64,000 nt of DNA from Hungatella_A sp034142505 (lineage in GTDB: Bacteria > Bacillota > Clostridia > Lachnospirales > Lachnospiraceae): contig JAWZDV010000075.1 of the NCBI GenBank assembly GCA_034142505.1, positions 124,001 to 188,000 of the forward strand, in the 5' to 3' direction. The notes beneath the pieces were generated by a model that worked only from the letters and a program-made list of their open reading frames with translations, searched no databases and had not been told where the DNA came from. The first letter of the stretch is position 1, and the number at the start of each line of letters is the position of its first letter. Of this stretch, positions 40,702 through 48,752 are shown one piece after another. A program made the position numbers and the translations under genes.

Positions 40702-42057
40702 GTGGGGCGGCCGAATATAATCTTTTATTTTACAGACCAGCAGAGATGGGATACCATTGGCTGTTACGGTCAGAAATTGGATATCACGCCAAACTTAGAC
40801 CGGCTGGCGGCGGAGGGAGTTCTGTTTGAGGAGGCGTACACGGCGCAGCCGGTTTGCGGGCCATGCAGGGCCATGTTTCAGACGGGGAAATATCCGCTGG
40901 AGCTGGGCTGCTATAAGAACAATATCGCACTTCCGCCGGATGTGAAGACGGTGGCGGATTACTTCGAAGAGAATGGATACGAGACCGCTTATGTAGGAAA
41001 ATGGCATCTGGCCAGCGGTGGAAACCGGTATGGGGAAGAGAAGGACGACTATAAGACGGAGCCTGTGCCGCCAAACCGAAGAGGAGGTTACCGGGGATTC
41101 TGGCGGGTGTCGGATGTGCTGGAATTCACGTCTCATGGCTATGGCGGATATGTGTTTGATGAGAATGGGAACCGGCTGGACTTTACGGGGTACCGGGCAG
41201 ACTGTATCACGGATTACGCGTTGGAGTTTCTGGACGGATATGACGGGGCGAAGCCATTTTTTATGACGGTCTCCCATATTGAACCGCATCACCAGAATGA
41301 CAGGAACCGGTATGAAGGGCCAGATGGGTCGAAAGAGAAGTTCCGGGAGTTTGAACTGCCGCCTGATTTGAAACTGCCGGGAAGCAATGCGGCGGAGGAA
41401 TATCCGGACTATCTGGGGTGTTGTAAGAGTCTGGATGAGAATCTGGGGCGCCTGGTGGAGAAACTGAAAGAGAAAGGAATTTATGAGGATACGGTGATTG
41501 TGTTTGCATCGGATCACGGGTCCCATTTTAAGACCAGGAACCGGGATGAGCATTTGAATGGATATGACGATTATAAACGCTCCTGCCACTCCGGATGCCT
41601 GCATGTGCCGCTGGTGATTGCGGGACCGGGATGGAGAGGCGGGAAGCGGATAAAAGAGCTGGTCAGCACGGCCAGTCTGCCGAAAACCTGGCTTGCCATG
41701 GCGGGAATTCATGTGGGGGACGGGATGATCGGAGAAGAGCTGCAGGAAGTGGCGGATGGGAAGACGGCCGGCCGGCCGGATGAGATCTATGCACAGATCA
41801 GTGAGAGCCGGGTGGGCAGGTGTATCCGAACGCCGGAATACTTGTATGCAGTATACGCACCGGAGAAAGACGGGCGGGAATCTGGCTGCAGTGACGTGTA
41901 CCAGGATGACTTTTTATATGATTTAGGGAAAGACCCTTATGAGCTGGTGAATGTGGTGCATGAGGAAAAGTATCGTACGGTTAAGGAAGAGCTGGCCAAG
42001 CGGCTGCTCCGGCTGATGGATGAAGCCGGGGAGAGCGGAGCGCGGATTGTACGGTGA
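40702..42057 (+). CDS. Cytoplasmic type I sulfatase with CxPCR motif
   Basis: A 451-residue alkaline-phosphatase-superfamily hydrolase (PNIIFYFTDQQRWDTIGCYG) with catalytic metal residues and VIVFASDHGSHF. The cysteine that is oxidised to formylglycine lies in VCGPCRAMFQTGKYP. The family motif is C-x-P/A-S/T/A-R, so a cysteine stands where serine is usual. No signal peptide is present, so it would act on a substrate already imported, consistent with the ABC transporter in the same operon. It would need a cytosolic anaerobic sulfatase-maturating enzyme from elsewhere. The start is GTG after TTAGGTGAT. A phosphonate or phosphate-ester hydrolase cannot be excluded. Confidence 0.82.
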   Translation: MGRPNIIFYFTDQQRWDTIGCYGQKLDITPNLDRLAAEGVLFEEAYTAQPVCGPCRAMFQTGKYPLELGCYKNNIALPPDVKTVADYFEENGYETAYVGKWHLASGGNRYGEEKDDYKTEPVPPNRRGGYRGFWRVSDVLEFTSHGYGGYVFDENGNRLDFTGYRADCITDYALEFLDGYDGAKPFFMTVSHIEPHHQNDRNRYEGPDGSKEKFREFELPPDLKLPGSNAAEEYPDYLGCCKSLDENLGRLVEKLKEKGIYEDTVIVFASDHGSHFKTRNRDEHLNGYDDYKRSCHSGCLHVPLVIAGPGWRGGKRIKELVSTASLPKTWLAMAGIHVGDGMIGEELQEVADGKTAGRPDEIYAQISESRVGRCIRTPEYLYAVYAPEKDGRESGCSDVYQDDFLYDLGKDPYELVNVVHEEKYRTVKEELAKRLLRLMDEAGESGARIVR

Positions 42058-42166
42058 GTCGGCGCAGTGGGCCAGGCAGTATCAGGTAATACAAAAGCCG
42101 ATATAGGAAAAAAATAATGGAGTATCGTTCAGTTATCAAAGGCTGACAGGAAAGGATTTACGAAGA

Positions 42167-43219
42167 ATGGAAAAGAGAAACAGTGAAATAACATATCGCG
42201 AGATTTATTTACAGCCGGATTCCTTTGCGGCAATCAATGCTGGCTTGAATGGGATTTATGAGGTGCTGGAGAAGGTGTTTGCCGAGAAGTATGATGAATT
42301 GATTTTTACAGGGTGCGGAACCTCCCTTTATCTGGCACAGGCGGCGGCTCATGCATTTTCTACCTACAATGCGGTGCCGGCTAAGGCGATGTGCTGTTCG
42401 GAACTTTATTATTTCCCGGAAAATTATGTGAGGGACAGAAAGGTGCTGGTGCTACCCATTACCAGAAAGAGCTATACCACGGAGGTGCGGATGGCGATTG
42501 ACAAGGTGAAAAGTTTTCCGGGAGTGAAGACACTTGCGATTACCTGTGATCCGGACAGCTCAATCTATAATGACTATGTGGCGCTCTCCCCGGATACGGC
42601 GGAGGACAGTGTGATTATGACGCGTTCCTTTACCAGTATGGTATACTTAGCGGCGGTGATTGCCATGTTTGCGGGCGGCCGGAAAGAGGAGATCGAAGCG
42701 ATGTCGGAGTATGCGGTCCATGCGGCGGACGCATTGAAGAAGATGGACGATCTGGCAAAGCGGATTGTGGCGGAACATGAGCATTTGAATCTTTATATTA
42801 CGCTGGGGCAAGGCGTTTACTATGGCGTCGCCAATGAGTGTATGAACAAGATGAAGGAGATGGGGCTGACCAACTCCGAGGCGTACTATACACTGGAATA
42901 CCGCCATGGACCCATGAGTCTGGTGGATGAGAATACGCTGGTGCTTCTTCTGGGAAGTGAGCGGACGGCGGACGGGGACAGCAAACTGCTGGCCGAGATG
43001 AAGAGTTATGGAGCCGTGACGGCCGCTATCAGCAATCAGGCGTCGAAGGATTTTGGGGATGCGGATTATACGCTGGACCTGCCTTATGGATACAATGATG
43101 TGCAGAATGCGGCGCTGATTGGATTCATTGGACAGTTTATGGGATATTATATTGCGGAGAAGAAGGGGCTGGATGCGGATACACCGAGACATCTCTCTCA
43201 GGCGATTGTGATTAAATAA
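42167..43219 (+). CDS. SIS-domain sugar isomerase/deaminase (AgaS/GlmS-like)
   Basis: A 350-residue protein with two SIS folds. It has FTGCGTSLYLAQAAAHAFS (the GCGTS ligand motif), VIMTRSFTSMVYLAAV and TLEYRHGPMSLVDENT, the last typical of GlmS/AgaS isomerase domains. The loop that usually reads S-R-S-G-x-T is here LPITRKSYTTE, with K-S-Y in place of S-G. The reaction is probably isomerisation or deamination of an amino-sugar phosphate, or a ketose/aldose step, without a glutaminase domain. It follows the sulfatase by 109 bp and is closed by a strong terminator, so it is the last gene of the cluster. Confidence 0.85.
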   Translation: MEKRNSEITYREIYLQPDSFAAINAGLNGIYEVLEKVFAEKYDELIFTGCGTSLYLAQAAAHAFSTYNAVPAKAMCCSELYYFPENYVRDRKVLVLPITRKSYTTEVRMAIDKVKSFPGVKTLAITCDPDSSIYNDYVALSPDTAEDSVIMTRSFTSMVYLAAVIAMFAGGRKEEIEAMSEYAVHAADALKKMDDLAKRIVAEHEHLNLYITLGQGVYYGVANECMNKMKEMGLTNSEAYYTLEYRHGPMSLVDENTLVLLLGSERTADGDSKLLAEMKSYGAVTAAISNQASKDFGDADYTLDLPYGYNDVQNAALIGFIGQFMGYYIAEKKGLDADTPRHLSQAIVIK

Positions 43220-43267
43220 GGAAATGGGATGGGGCCATGTGTGGACTCATCCCATTTCCGTTTTTTT
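43220..43267 (+). terminator. Intrinsic terminator of the sulfatase cluster
   Basis: GGAAATGGGAT (43220-43230) pairs with ATCCCATTTCC (43249-43259), followed by GTTTTTTT. Confidence 0.88.
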
Positions 43268-43340
43268 GTTGAAAATTATTCTTACAAAGCCTTTCGACAC
43301 CGTTTTAGACAAAGTGTCGATAAAAAAATAAAAATAGTAT

Positions 43341-43397
43341 TGACAAATGTATAAAATGACGATAATATAAAAATACAAAACATGAAACCGGTTACAT
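43341..43397 (+). promoter_or_regulatory. LacI promoter with downstream operator
   Basis: TTGACA and TAATAT, 17 bp apart, lie in the 90 bp before the LacI gene (TTGACAAATG to TAATATAAAA). Just downstream, ATGAAACCGGTTACAT (43382-43397) is palindromic in 7 of 8 paired positions with central CCGG. It shares AACCGGTT with the perfect palindrome at 44468, which points to autoregulation by the gene product. Confidence 0.7.
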
Positions 43398-43431
43398 AAT
43401 AACCAATCGGTTTTATGATTCAGGAGAACTT

Positions 43432-44448
43432 ATGATTACCATTAAAGAAGTAGCTGACTTAGCAGGAGTATCCAAAGCAACGGTTTCCAGAGTTTTAAAT
43501 AACAGTGGTTATGTGAGCATGGAAGCGCGCAAAAAAGTGGAAGAGGTTATCAGGGAATATAACTATCTGCCGTCGGCGTCCGCCGTAAACTTATCGAAGC
43601 AGGAGACCTCCACCGTGGGTGTGGTGGTACCTGAGATTGACAATATGTTTTATGCGGATATTGTCCATGGGATTACGGAGATTGCGGATGAGCTGAACCT
43701 GTCATTGATTCTGTTTGACACGCAGAACAGTCTGGAGAAGGAGGAGCGGGCCATCCGCGCCCTTTGGCATCTCCGGGTGCGGGGGATTATTCTGGGGCCG
43801 TCTGTGGATTACCCGGAGACAAAAGAGGGCCGTCTGGTATTGGAGCAGCTGAAGAGTTTAGGCGTGCCGATTGTGGTGGTAGACCGTGACTTTACCGGTA
43901 TGCCCTGGGATGCGGTTTTATATGAGAATTACGAGAGTTCTTATGCGGCTGCACAGGAGCTTTATAAAGCTGGAAACCGCCGGCTGGCGGTGATCACCGG
44001 CGATATGTCACTGAAGATTGGGCGTGACCGTCTGGAGGGATTTTGCAGGGGAGCCAAGGATTGTGGACTTACGATCCGGAAGGAAGACATCTTATACGGA
44101 GATTTCCTGATGGAGAAGGCTTATGAATTGTCGAAGGAGCTGCTCACAAGAGGAGATCTGCCGGACGCGGTTTATACCAGCAATAACCGGACGTCGCTGG
44201 GATTTTTGAAGGCGGCCAATGAGTGCGGCATCAAGATTGGAGAAGATATTGCACTAATGGGCAATGACAGGATTGAGACAGTGGATATTTTAGGAATTGC
44301 ACTCAGCTGCGTGTATCGTGACAACTATGAGATGGGGCGGATGGCGGTCCGGATGCTGCAGGAGCGGATGAGCAAGCCGGATAAATCCCGGTCCATCAGC
44401 ATTATCCCTCACAGCGTCAGGTTGAGGGGGTCTGAGAAGAAACAATAG
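43432..44448 (+). CDS. LacI-family transcriptional regulator
   Basis: A 338-residue repressor: helix-turn-helix MITIKEVADLAGVSKATVSR with hinge NYLPSASAVNLSK, and effector domain (TVGVVVPEIDNMFYADIV, RLAVITGDMSLKIGRDRLEG, IALMGNDRIETVDILGIAL). CAGGAGAACTT precedes the ATG. Operator-like palindromes with AACCGGTT lie both upstream of itself and upstream of the aldo/keto reductase gene, so it probably represses itself and the eight-gene ketose operon that follows. Confidence 0.93.
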   Translation: MITIKEVADLAGVSKATVSRVLNNSGYVSMEARKKVEEVIREYNYLPSASAVNLSKQETSTVGVVVPEIDNMFYADIVHGITEIADELNLSLILFDTQNSLEKEERAIRALWHLRVRGIILGPSVDYPETKEGRLVLEQLKSLGVPIVVVDRDFTGMPWDAVLYENYESSYAAAQELYKAGNRRLAVITGDMSLKIGRDRLEGFCRGAKDCGLTIRKEDILYGDFLMEKAYELSKELLTRGDLPDAVYTSNNRTSLGFLKAANECGIKIGEDIALMGNDRIETVDILGIALSCVYRDNYEMGRMAVRMLQERMSKPDKSRSISIIPHSVRLRGSEKKQ

Positions 44449-44467
44449 AGCGTTGCTCTATATGGCA

Positions 44468-44485
44468 TGTGGAACCGGTTCCACA
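44468..44485. promoter_or_regulatory. Perfect 18-bp LacI-type operator
   Basis: TGTGGAACCGGTTCCACA is an exact palindrome with central CCGG, 20 bp after the LacI stop and 53 bp before the aldo/keto reductase start. Its core is shared with the site at 43382. Confidence 0.85.
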
Positions 44486-44537
44486 CAATGGCTGAAACAT
44501 AGGGGATAACATTTTTAGGAAAAGGAGAGAATGGGCC

Positions 44538-45524
44538 ATGATTTACAAGAAAGTATCAAGAATTGAAGAACAGATATCCGCAATTGGCGTTGGATGCTGG
44601 AATATGGGGGGTGACTGGGACGGGTCGGAAGAACGCAATTCCATCCAGATTATCCATTCTGCAATGGATATGGGAATTAACTTTTTTGATGTGGCGCCGG
44701 TTTATGGCTGGGGCGTGTCGGAGACGGTTCTTGGCAAGGCATTGAAGGAAGGCGGGCGGAGGAATCGGGTGCTGATCGCCTCCAAAGGAGGGCTTCTCTG
44801 GAATGAACAGCACCAGACGACAAACAATCTCTCGAAAGAGAGCCTGTTAAAAGAGATTGATGACAGTTTGACCAGGCTGCAGACGGATCATGTGGATATC
44901 TACCAGATGCACTGGCCGGACCCCAATGTCCCGTTGGAGGAGACGGCTGAGGCGCTGAACCTCATGAAAAAGGCCGGGAAAATCCGCTATGTGGGCTTAA
45001 GCAATTTTTCCCAGAAGGACATGGAGACCATGATGGAATACATATCGGTGGACTGCCAGCAGTCGCTGTACAACATGCTGGAGCGGAATCCCACCACCTA
45101 CCACGGAATCCCTCTGGATTATCTGGCGGAAAAGGAGGTTCTTTCAAATGTTAAGAAATATGGGCAGGCATTTTTACCGTACAGTCCGCTGTTCCAGGGC
45201 CTGCTGGCAGGGAAATTCCTGGATGGAATTGATTTCTCCAAGCGTGATATCCGCAATGAGAATCCAAAGCTGGTGGGAGAGCAGTTCAAGGTATATCAGG
45301 AGGGGGCAAGGAGGCTGAAATCATTTGCCGACGAGGCGGGTCATCCGATGAATGAGGTTGCGCTTAACTGGCTGAGGCAGAAAGAGGAAGTGACGTCGAT
45401 AATCGGAGGCGCTTCCACGGCGGCGCAGCTGGAGGAGAATATCCACTGTGTTACCTGGGATTTGACGGATGAGGAATTGGCGGTTATCAATAAGATTCTG
45501 GAACCTTTTGAGAATCTGGGCTGA
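44538..45524 (+). CDS. Aldo/keto reductase
   Basis: A 328-residue (beta/alpha)8 oxidoreductase using NAD(P)H. It contains the catalytic tetrad region GINFFDVAPVYGWGVSE (Asp and Tyr), a lysine in VLIASKGG, HVDIYQMHWPDPNVP (His) and the cofactor-binding SIIGGASTAAQLEENI. It could reduce a ketose or aldose to a polyol, or oxidise the reverse. It is the first gene of an operon with kinase, aldolase, epimerase and RbsBAC-like transporter. AAAAGGAGAGAATGGGCC precedes the start. Confidence 0.92.
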   Translation: MIYKKVSRIEEQISAIGVGCWNMGGDWDGSEERNSIQIIHSAMDMGINFFDVAPVYGWGVSETVLGKALKEGGRRNRVLIASKGGLLWNEQHQTTNNLSKESLLKEIDDSLTRLQTDHVDIYQMHWPDPNVPLEETAEALNLMKKAGKIRYVGLSNFSQKDMETMMEYISVDCQQSLYNMLERNPTTYHGIPLDYLAEKEVLSNVKKYGQAFLPYSPLFQGLLAGKFLDGIDFSKRDIRNENPKLVGEQFKVYQEGARRLKSFADEAGHPMNEVALNWLRQKEEVTSIIGGASTAAQLEENIHCVTWDLTDEELAVINKILEPFENLG

Positions 45525-45546
45525 AACCGGAACAAGGAGAAAACAT

Positions 45547-47067
45547 ATGGCAGACTTTTTAATCGCCCATGATTTGGGAACATCCGGTGATAAGGCGACA
45601 TTATTTACCACGGACGGGGAACTGGTGCGGAGCATTACCTACACTTACGATACCAATTTTTTTAACAGTACCTGGTCGGAGCAGAATCCGGAGGACTGGT
45701 GGAAGGCGGTGTGCGAGAACAACCGCAAACTATTGGAAGGGCTGGATAAAAGCAAGGTGGCAGGCATGGCCTTCAGCGGCCAGATGATGGGATGTGTGGT
45801 GGTTGACCGGAATGGAAAGGCGCTCCGGCCGGCGATTATCTGGGCAGACCAGAGAAGCCAGGAGCAGGAGAAGAAGATCCGGGAGCAGATTGACGAGAAA
45901 GAATTTTACCGGATTGTGGGACATAAGATCAGCGCCTCGTACAGTATCGAGAAGCTGATGTGGATTCGGGACCATGAACCGGAGATTTATAACAATACAT
46001 ATAAAATGCTGCAGCCGAAGGATTATGTGATCTGCCGGCTGACGGGAGAGTTTTTGACGGACTATACGGATGCATCGGGAACTAACTGTCTGGATTTGAA
46101 CCGTCTGGAGTGGTCGGACCGGATTCTGGAGCTTGCCGGTATTGACCGGGAGAAGATGCCGGAAACACGCCCGTCCACCCATGTGGCCGGGGAGGTGACG
46201 GCGGGGATTGCCGGGGAATGCGGGCTGGCGGCAGGTACACCGATTATCATGGGCGGCGGAGACGGTGTCTGTGCGGCGGTCGGCGCGGGGAGTGTGCGGG
46301 AAGGTGACGCCTTTAACTATCTTGGTTCCTCCTCCTGGGTGGCGCTGACCAGCAGAAAGCCGATCTTTGATTCGGAGCTGCGGACGTATAACTGGGCGCA
46401 CATGGTGCCGGGGATGTATTCCCCTAACGGGACGATGCAGGCGGCTGGAAACTCTTATCAGTTTATCAGAAAGACACTCTGCAAGGATTTGGAGGAGAAG
46501 GCAGAGCGGCTGGGAGTCAGCGTCTACCAGCTGATGAATGAGGAGGTGGCGGCGTCCCCGCTGGGAGCAAATGGGCTGTTATATCTTCCCTATATTCTGG
46601 GGGAGCGGAGTCCCCGCTGGAATACCAACGCGAGAGGCGCGTTTGTGGGGCTGAAGATGGAACATACCAGAGGAGATATGCTCCGGGCCACGGTGGAAGG
46701 CATTCTGATGAATCTGTGCATTATTCTGGAGGTGTTCCGAAAGGATATGGACATCACGGAGCTGAATGTGATCGGCGGGCTGGCTAAGGGAGATCCGATC
46801 CGGCAGATGCTGGCTGACATCTATGGGGTGAGGGCGAAGCGGCTGAACTGGCTGGATGAGGCAACCTCCATGGGAGCCGCGGTGTGCGCCGGAGTGGGAG
46901 CGGGAGTGCTGGATGATTTTTCGGCCATTGATTTATTTATCAAGACGGACGATGTGATCGAACCGAACTGCGAAAACCACTTAAGATATGGGGAATGGAA
47001 ACAGTATTTTGATGAGTGTTACGCTGGCCTGTTGAAGACTTATGACAATCTGGCGCAGTGGAAATAA
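45547..47067 (+). CDS. FGGY-family carbohydrate kinase (xylulokinase-like)
   Basis: A 506-residue kinase. AHDLGTSGDKATLF is the phosphate-1 loop, MAFSGQMMGCVVVDRNGKAL and IIWADQRS resemble xylulokinase substrate loops, and the FGGY C-terminal half has GGGDGVCAAVGAG, YLPYILGERSPRWN and NVIGGLAKGDPIRQMLADI. It should phosphorylate a ketose or polyol entering by the RbsBAC-like transporter; xylulose, ribulose, psicose or tagatose all remain possible. AAGGAGAAAACAT precedes the ATG at 45547; in-frame codons before it overlap the reductase gene. Confidence 0.92.
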   Translation: MADFLIAHDLGTSGDKATLFTTDGELVRSITYTYDTNFFNSTWSEQNPEDWWKAVCENNRKLLEGLDKSKVAGMAFSGQMMGCVVVDRNGKALRPAIIWADQRSQEQEKKIREQIDEKEFYRIVGHKISASYSIEKLMWIRDHEPEIYNNTYKMLQPKDYVICRLTGEFLTDYTDASGTNCLDLNRLEWSDRILELAGIDREKMPETRPSTHVAGEVTAGIAGECGLAAGTPIIMGGGDGVCAAVGAGSVREGDAFNYLGSSSWVALTSRKPIFDSELRTYNWAHMVPGMYSPNGTMQAAGNSYQFIRKTLCKDLEEKAERLGVSVYQLMNEEVAASPLGANGLLYLPYILGERSPRWNTNARGAFVGLKMEHTRGDMLRATVEGILMNLCIILEVFRKDMDITELNVIGGLAKGDPIRQMLADIYGVRAKRLNWLDEATSMGAAVCAGVGAGVLDDFSAIDLFIKTDDVIEPNCENHLRYGEWKQYFDECYAGLLKTYDNLAQWK

Positions 47068-47098
47068 AAACAACAAAAAGGAAAGAGAGGGAGGAACT

Positions 47099-47788
47099 AT
47101 GGAACTTGCAAATTTGACACCGGAAATGCTGGCGGGGATGATTGACCAGACGCTGTTAAAGCAGTTTGTGACGCTGGAGGATTTGAGAAAGCATTGTGAG
47201 ACGGCGGCGGAGTATCATTTTAAAACTGTGGCAATCAATAACGCGCCGGTGCCGTTCTGCCACAAGGTGCTGGAGGGGACCGGGGTGCTCTGTGACGCGG
47301 CGGTCAGCTTTCCGTTAGGGCAGTGCACCATCGAGACAAAGGTGTTTGAGACCAGGGATGTGATTGAAAAGGGGGCTGGAGAAGTTGATTATGTGGTAAA
47401 TCTGGTGGAACTGAAAAGTGGGAACTGGGACTATGTCGAGGAGGAGATGCGCCGGATTGTGGAGGCGTGTAACGAGAAGGGGATCACCAGCAAGGTGATT
47501 TTTGAAAACTGTTATCTGACGGATGAGGAGAAGCGGAAGCTTTGTGAGATCGCGCTGAAGGTGAAGCCCACATTTATCAAGACATCCACAGGATTTGGGA
47601 CCGGTGGGGCCACGGTGGAGGATGTGCGGCTGATGAAAGAGTGCGTGGGAGACGCCATCAAGATCAAGGCGGCAGGCGGTATCCGGGACGCGAAGACGGC
47701 ATTGGCTATGATTGAGGCCGGGGCGGAGAGAATCGGTACCAGTGCCGGGGTGAAGATTGTTGAGGAGTTTAACGAGATGCGTAACTAA
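47099..47788 (+). CDS. deoC: Deoxyribose-phosphate aldolase-family protein
   Basis: A 229-residue class I aldolase of the DeoC family. IDQTLLKQFVTLEDL, AAVSFPLGQ, EVDYVVNLVELKSGNWD, the Schiff-base lysine in FIKTSTGFGTGGATVED and the second lysine in IKIKAAGGIRD match the family. DeoC cleaves 2-deoxyribose-5-phosphate to acetaldehyde and glyceraldehyde-3-phosphate. In a kinase-epimerase-reductase operon, with no nucleoside gene near, it may act on another phosphorylated sugar; the symbol marks the family rather than a proven role. GAGAGGGAGGAACT precedes the ATG at 47099. Confidence 0.88.
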   Translation: MELANLTPEMLAGMIDQTLLKQFVTLEDLRKHCETAAEYHFKTVAINNAPVPFCHKVLEGTGVLCDAAVSFPLGQCTIETKVFETRDVIEKGAGEVDYVVNLVELKSGNWDYVEEEMRRIVEACNEKGITSKVIFENCYLTDEEKRKLCEIALKVKPTFIKTSTGFGTGGATVEDVRLMKECVGDAIKIKAAGGIRDAKTALAMIEAGAERIGTSAGVKIVEEFNEMRN

Positions 47789-47835
47789 AGTAGGCGTGCG
47801 GATGCACTCCAGTTTGACGGCAAGAGGAGAATGCC

Positions 47836-48708
47836 ATGAAATTTGGAATTTATTATGCTTATTGGGAGCGGCAGTGGGGCGCTGATTATCGGAAGTATGT
47901 GGAGAAGGTAAAACGGTTAGGATTTGATATTCTGGAAATCTCCTGCGCAGGGCTTGGGGATGTGCCGGACCGGGAGATCCGGGAGTTGAAAGCATGCGCG
48001 GATGAATACGGAATTACACTCACCGGCGGTTATGGTCCGAAGCCGGAGGAGAATATCGCATCTGCCGATCCCGGGATCGTGAAGAACACATTTGAATTCT
48101 GGAAAAATACTTTCCCTGTGTTGAATCAGCTGGGAATCCGGCTGGTGGGCGGCGGCCTGTATTCTTACTGGCCTGCGGATTACTCCGGCATGGTGGATAA
48201 AGAAGGTGACTTGGAGCGGAGTATCACCAACATGAGAAAACTGGCGGACATGGCAGCCGGGTATGGAATCACGCTTGGCATGGAGGTGTTGAACCGCCAT
48301 GAAGGCTATTTAATCAATTCGGCGAAGGAATGTGTCCGCTATGTGGATGCGGTCGGCGCGGACAATGTGAAAATCATGCTGGATACCTACCATATGAATA
48401 TGGAGGAAGATGACTTTGTGGAGGCGGTCTTGACGGCCGGGAAACGGCTGGGACATTTCCACGTGGGGGAGAACAACCGAAAGTTGCCGGGGCAGGGCCA
48501 TATGATTCCCTGGGAGAGTATTGGGAGAGCACTAAAGACCGTGGGATATGACGGCCCGGTTGTGATGGAGCCGTTTGTGATTCATGGCGGAGAGGTGGGA
48601 CGGGATATTCGAATCTGGCGGGATTTAAAACCGGACTGTTCGGAGGAAGTCCTGGACCGGGAGGCGGCAGAGTCCGTCCGTTATTTGAGAACTGTATTTG
48701 AAGTTTAA
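47836..48708 (+). CDS. Ketose 3-epimerase (D-psicose/D-tagatose 3-epimerase family)
   Basis: A 290-residue TIM-barrel isomerase. MKFGIYYAYWERQWGADYRK, YGPKPEENIASADP, LVGGGLYSYWPADYS and the manganese ligands in order, GMEVLNR (Glu), IMLDTYHMN (Asp), GHFHVGENNR (His) and VVMEPFV (Glu), are characteristic of D-psicose 3-epimerase and its relatives, including enzymes known from gut clostridia. It interconverts ketoses at C3, for example fructose and psicose. In this operon it could feed a rare ketose to the FGGY kinase. AAGAGGAGAATGCC precedes the ATG. Confidence 0.92.
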   Translation: MKFGIYYAYWERQWGADYRKYVEKVKRLGFDILEISCAGLGDVPDREIRELKACADEYGITLTGGYGPKPEENIASADPGIVKNTFEFWKNTFPVLNQLGIRLVGGGLYSYWPADYSGMVDKEGDLERSITNMRKLADMAAGYGITLGMEVLNRHEGYLINSAKECVRYVDAVGADNVKIMLDTYHMNMEEDDFVEAVLTAGKRLGHFHVGENNRKLPGQGHMIPWESIGRALKTVGYDGPVVMEPFVIHGGEVGRDIRIWRDLKPDCSEEVLDREAAESVRYLRTVFEV

Positions 48709-48752
48709 AGATGTCTCATTGGCATCGCAATTAAGAAAAGGAGAGGAAAGAT

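Noticed and set aside
40795..41712. Minus-strand frame of 305 codons opposite the sulfatase gene
   Set aside because: Antisense shadow of a protein with intact family motifs; no start signal.
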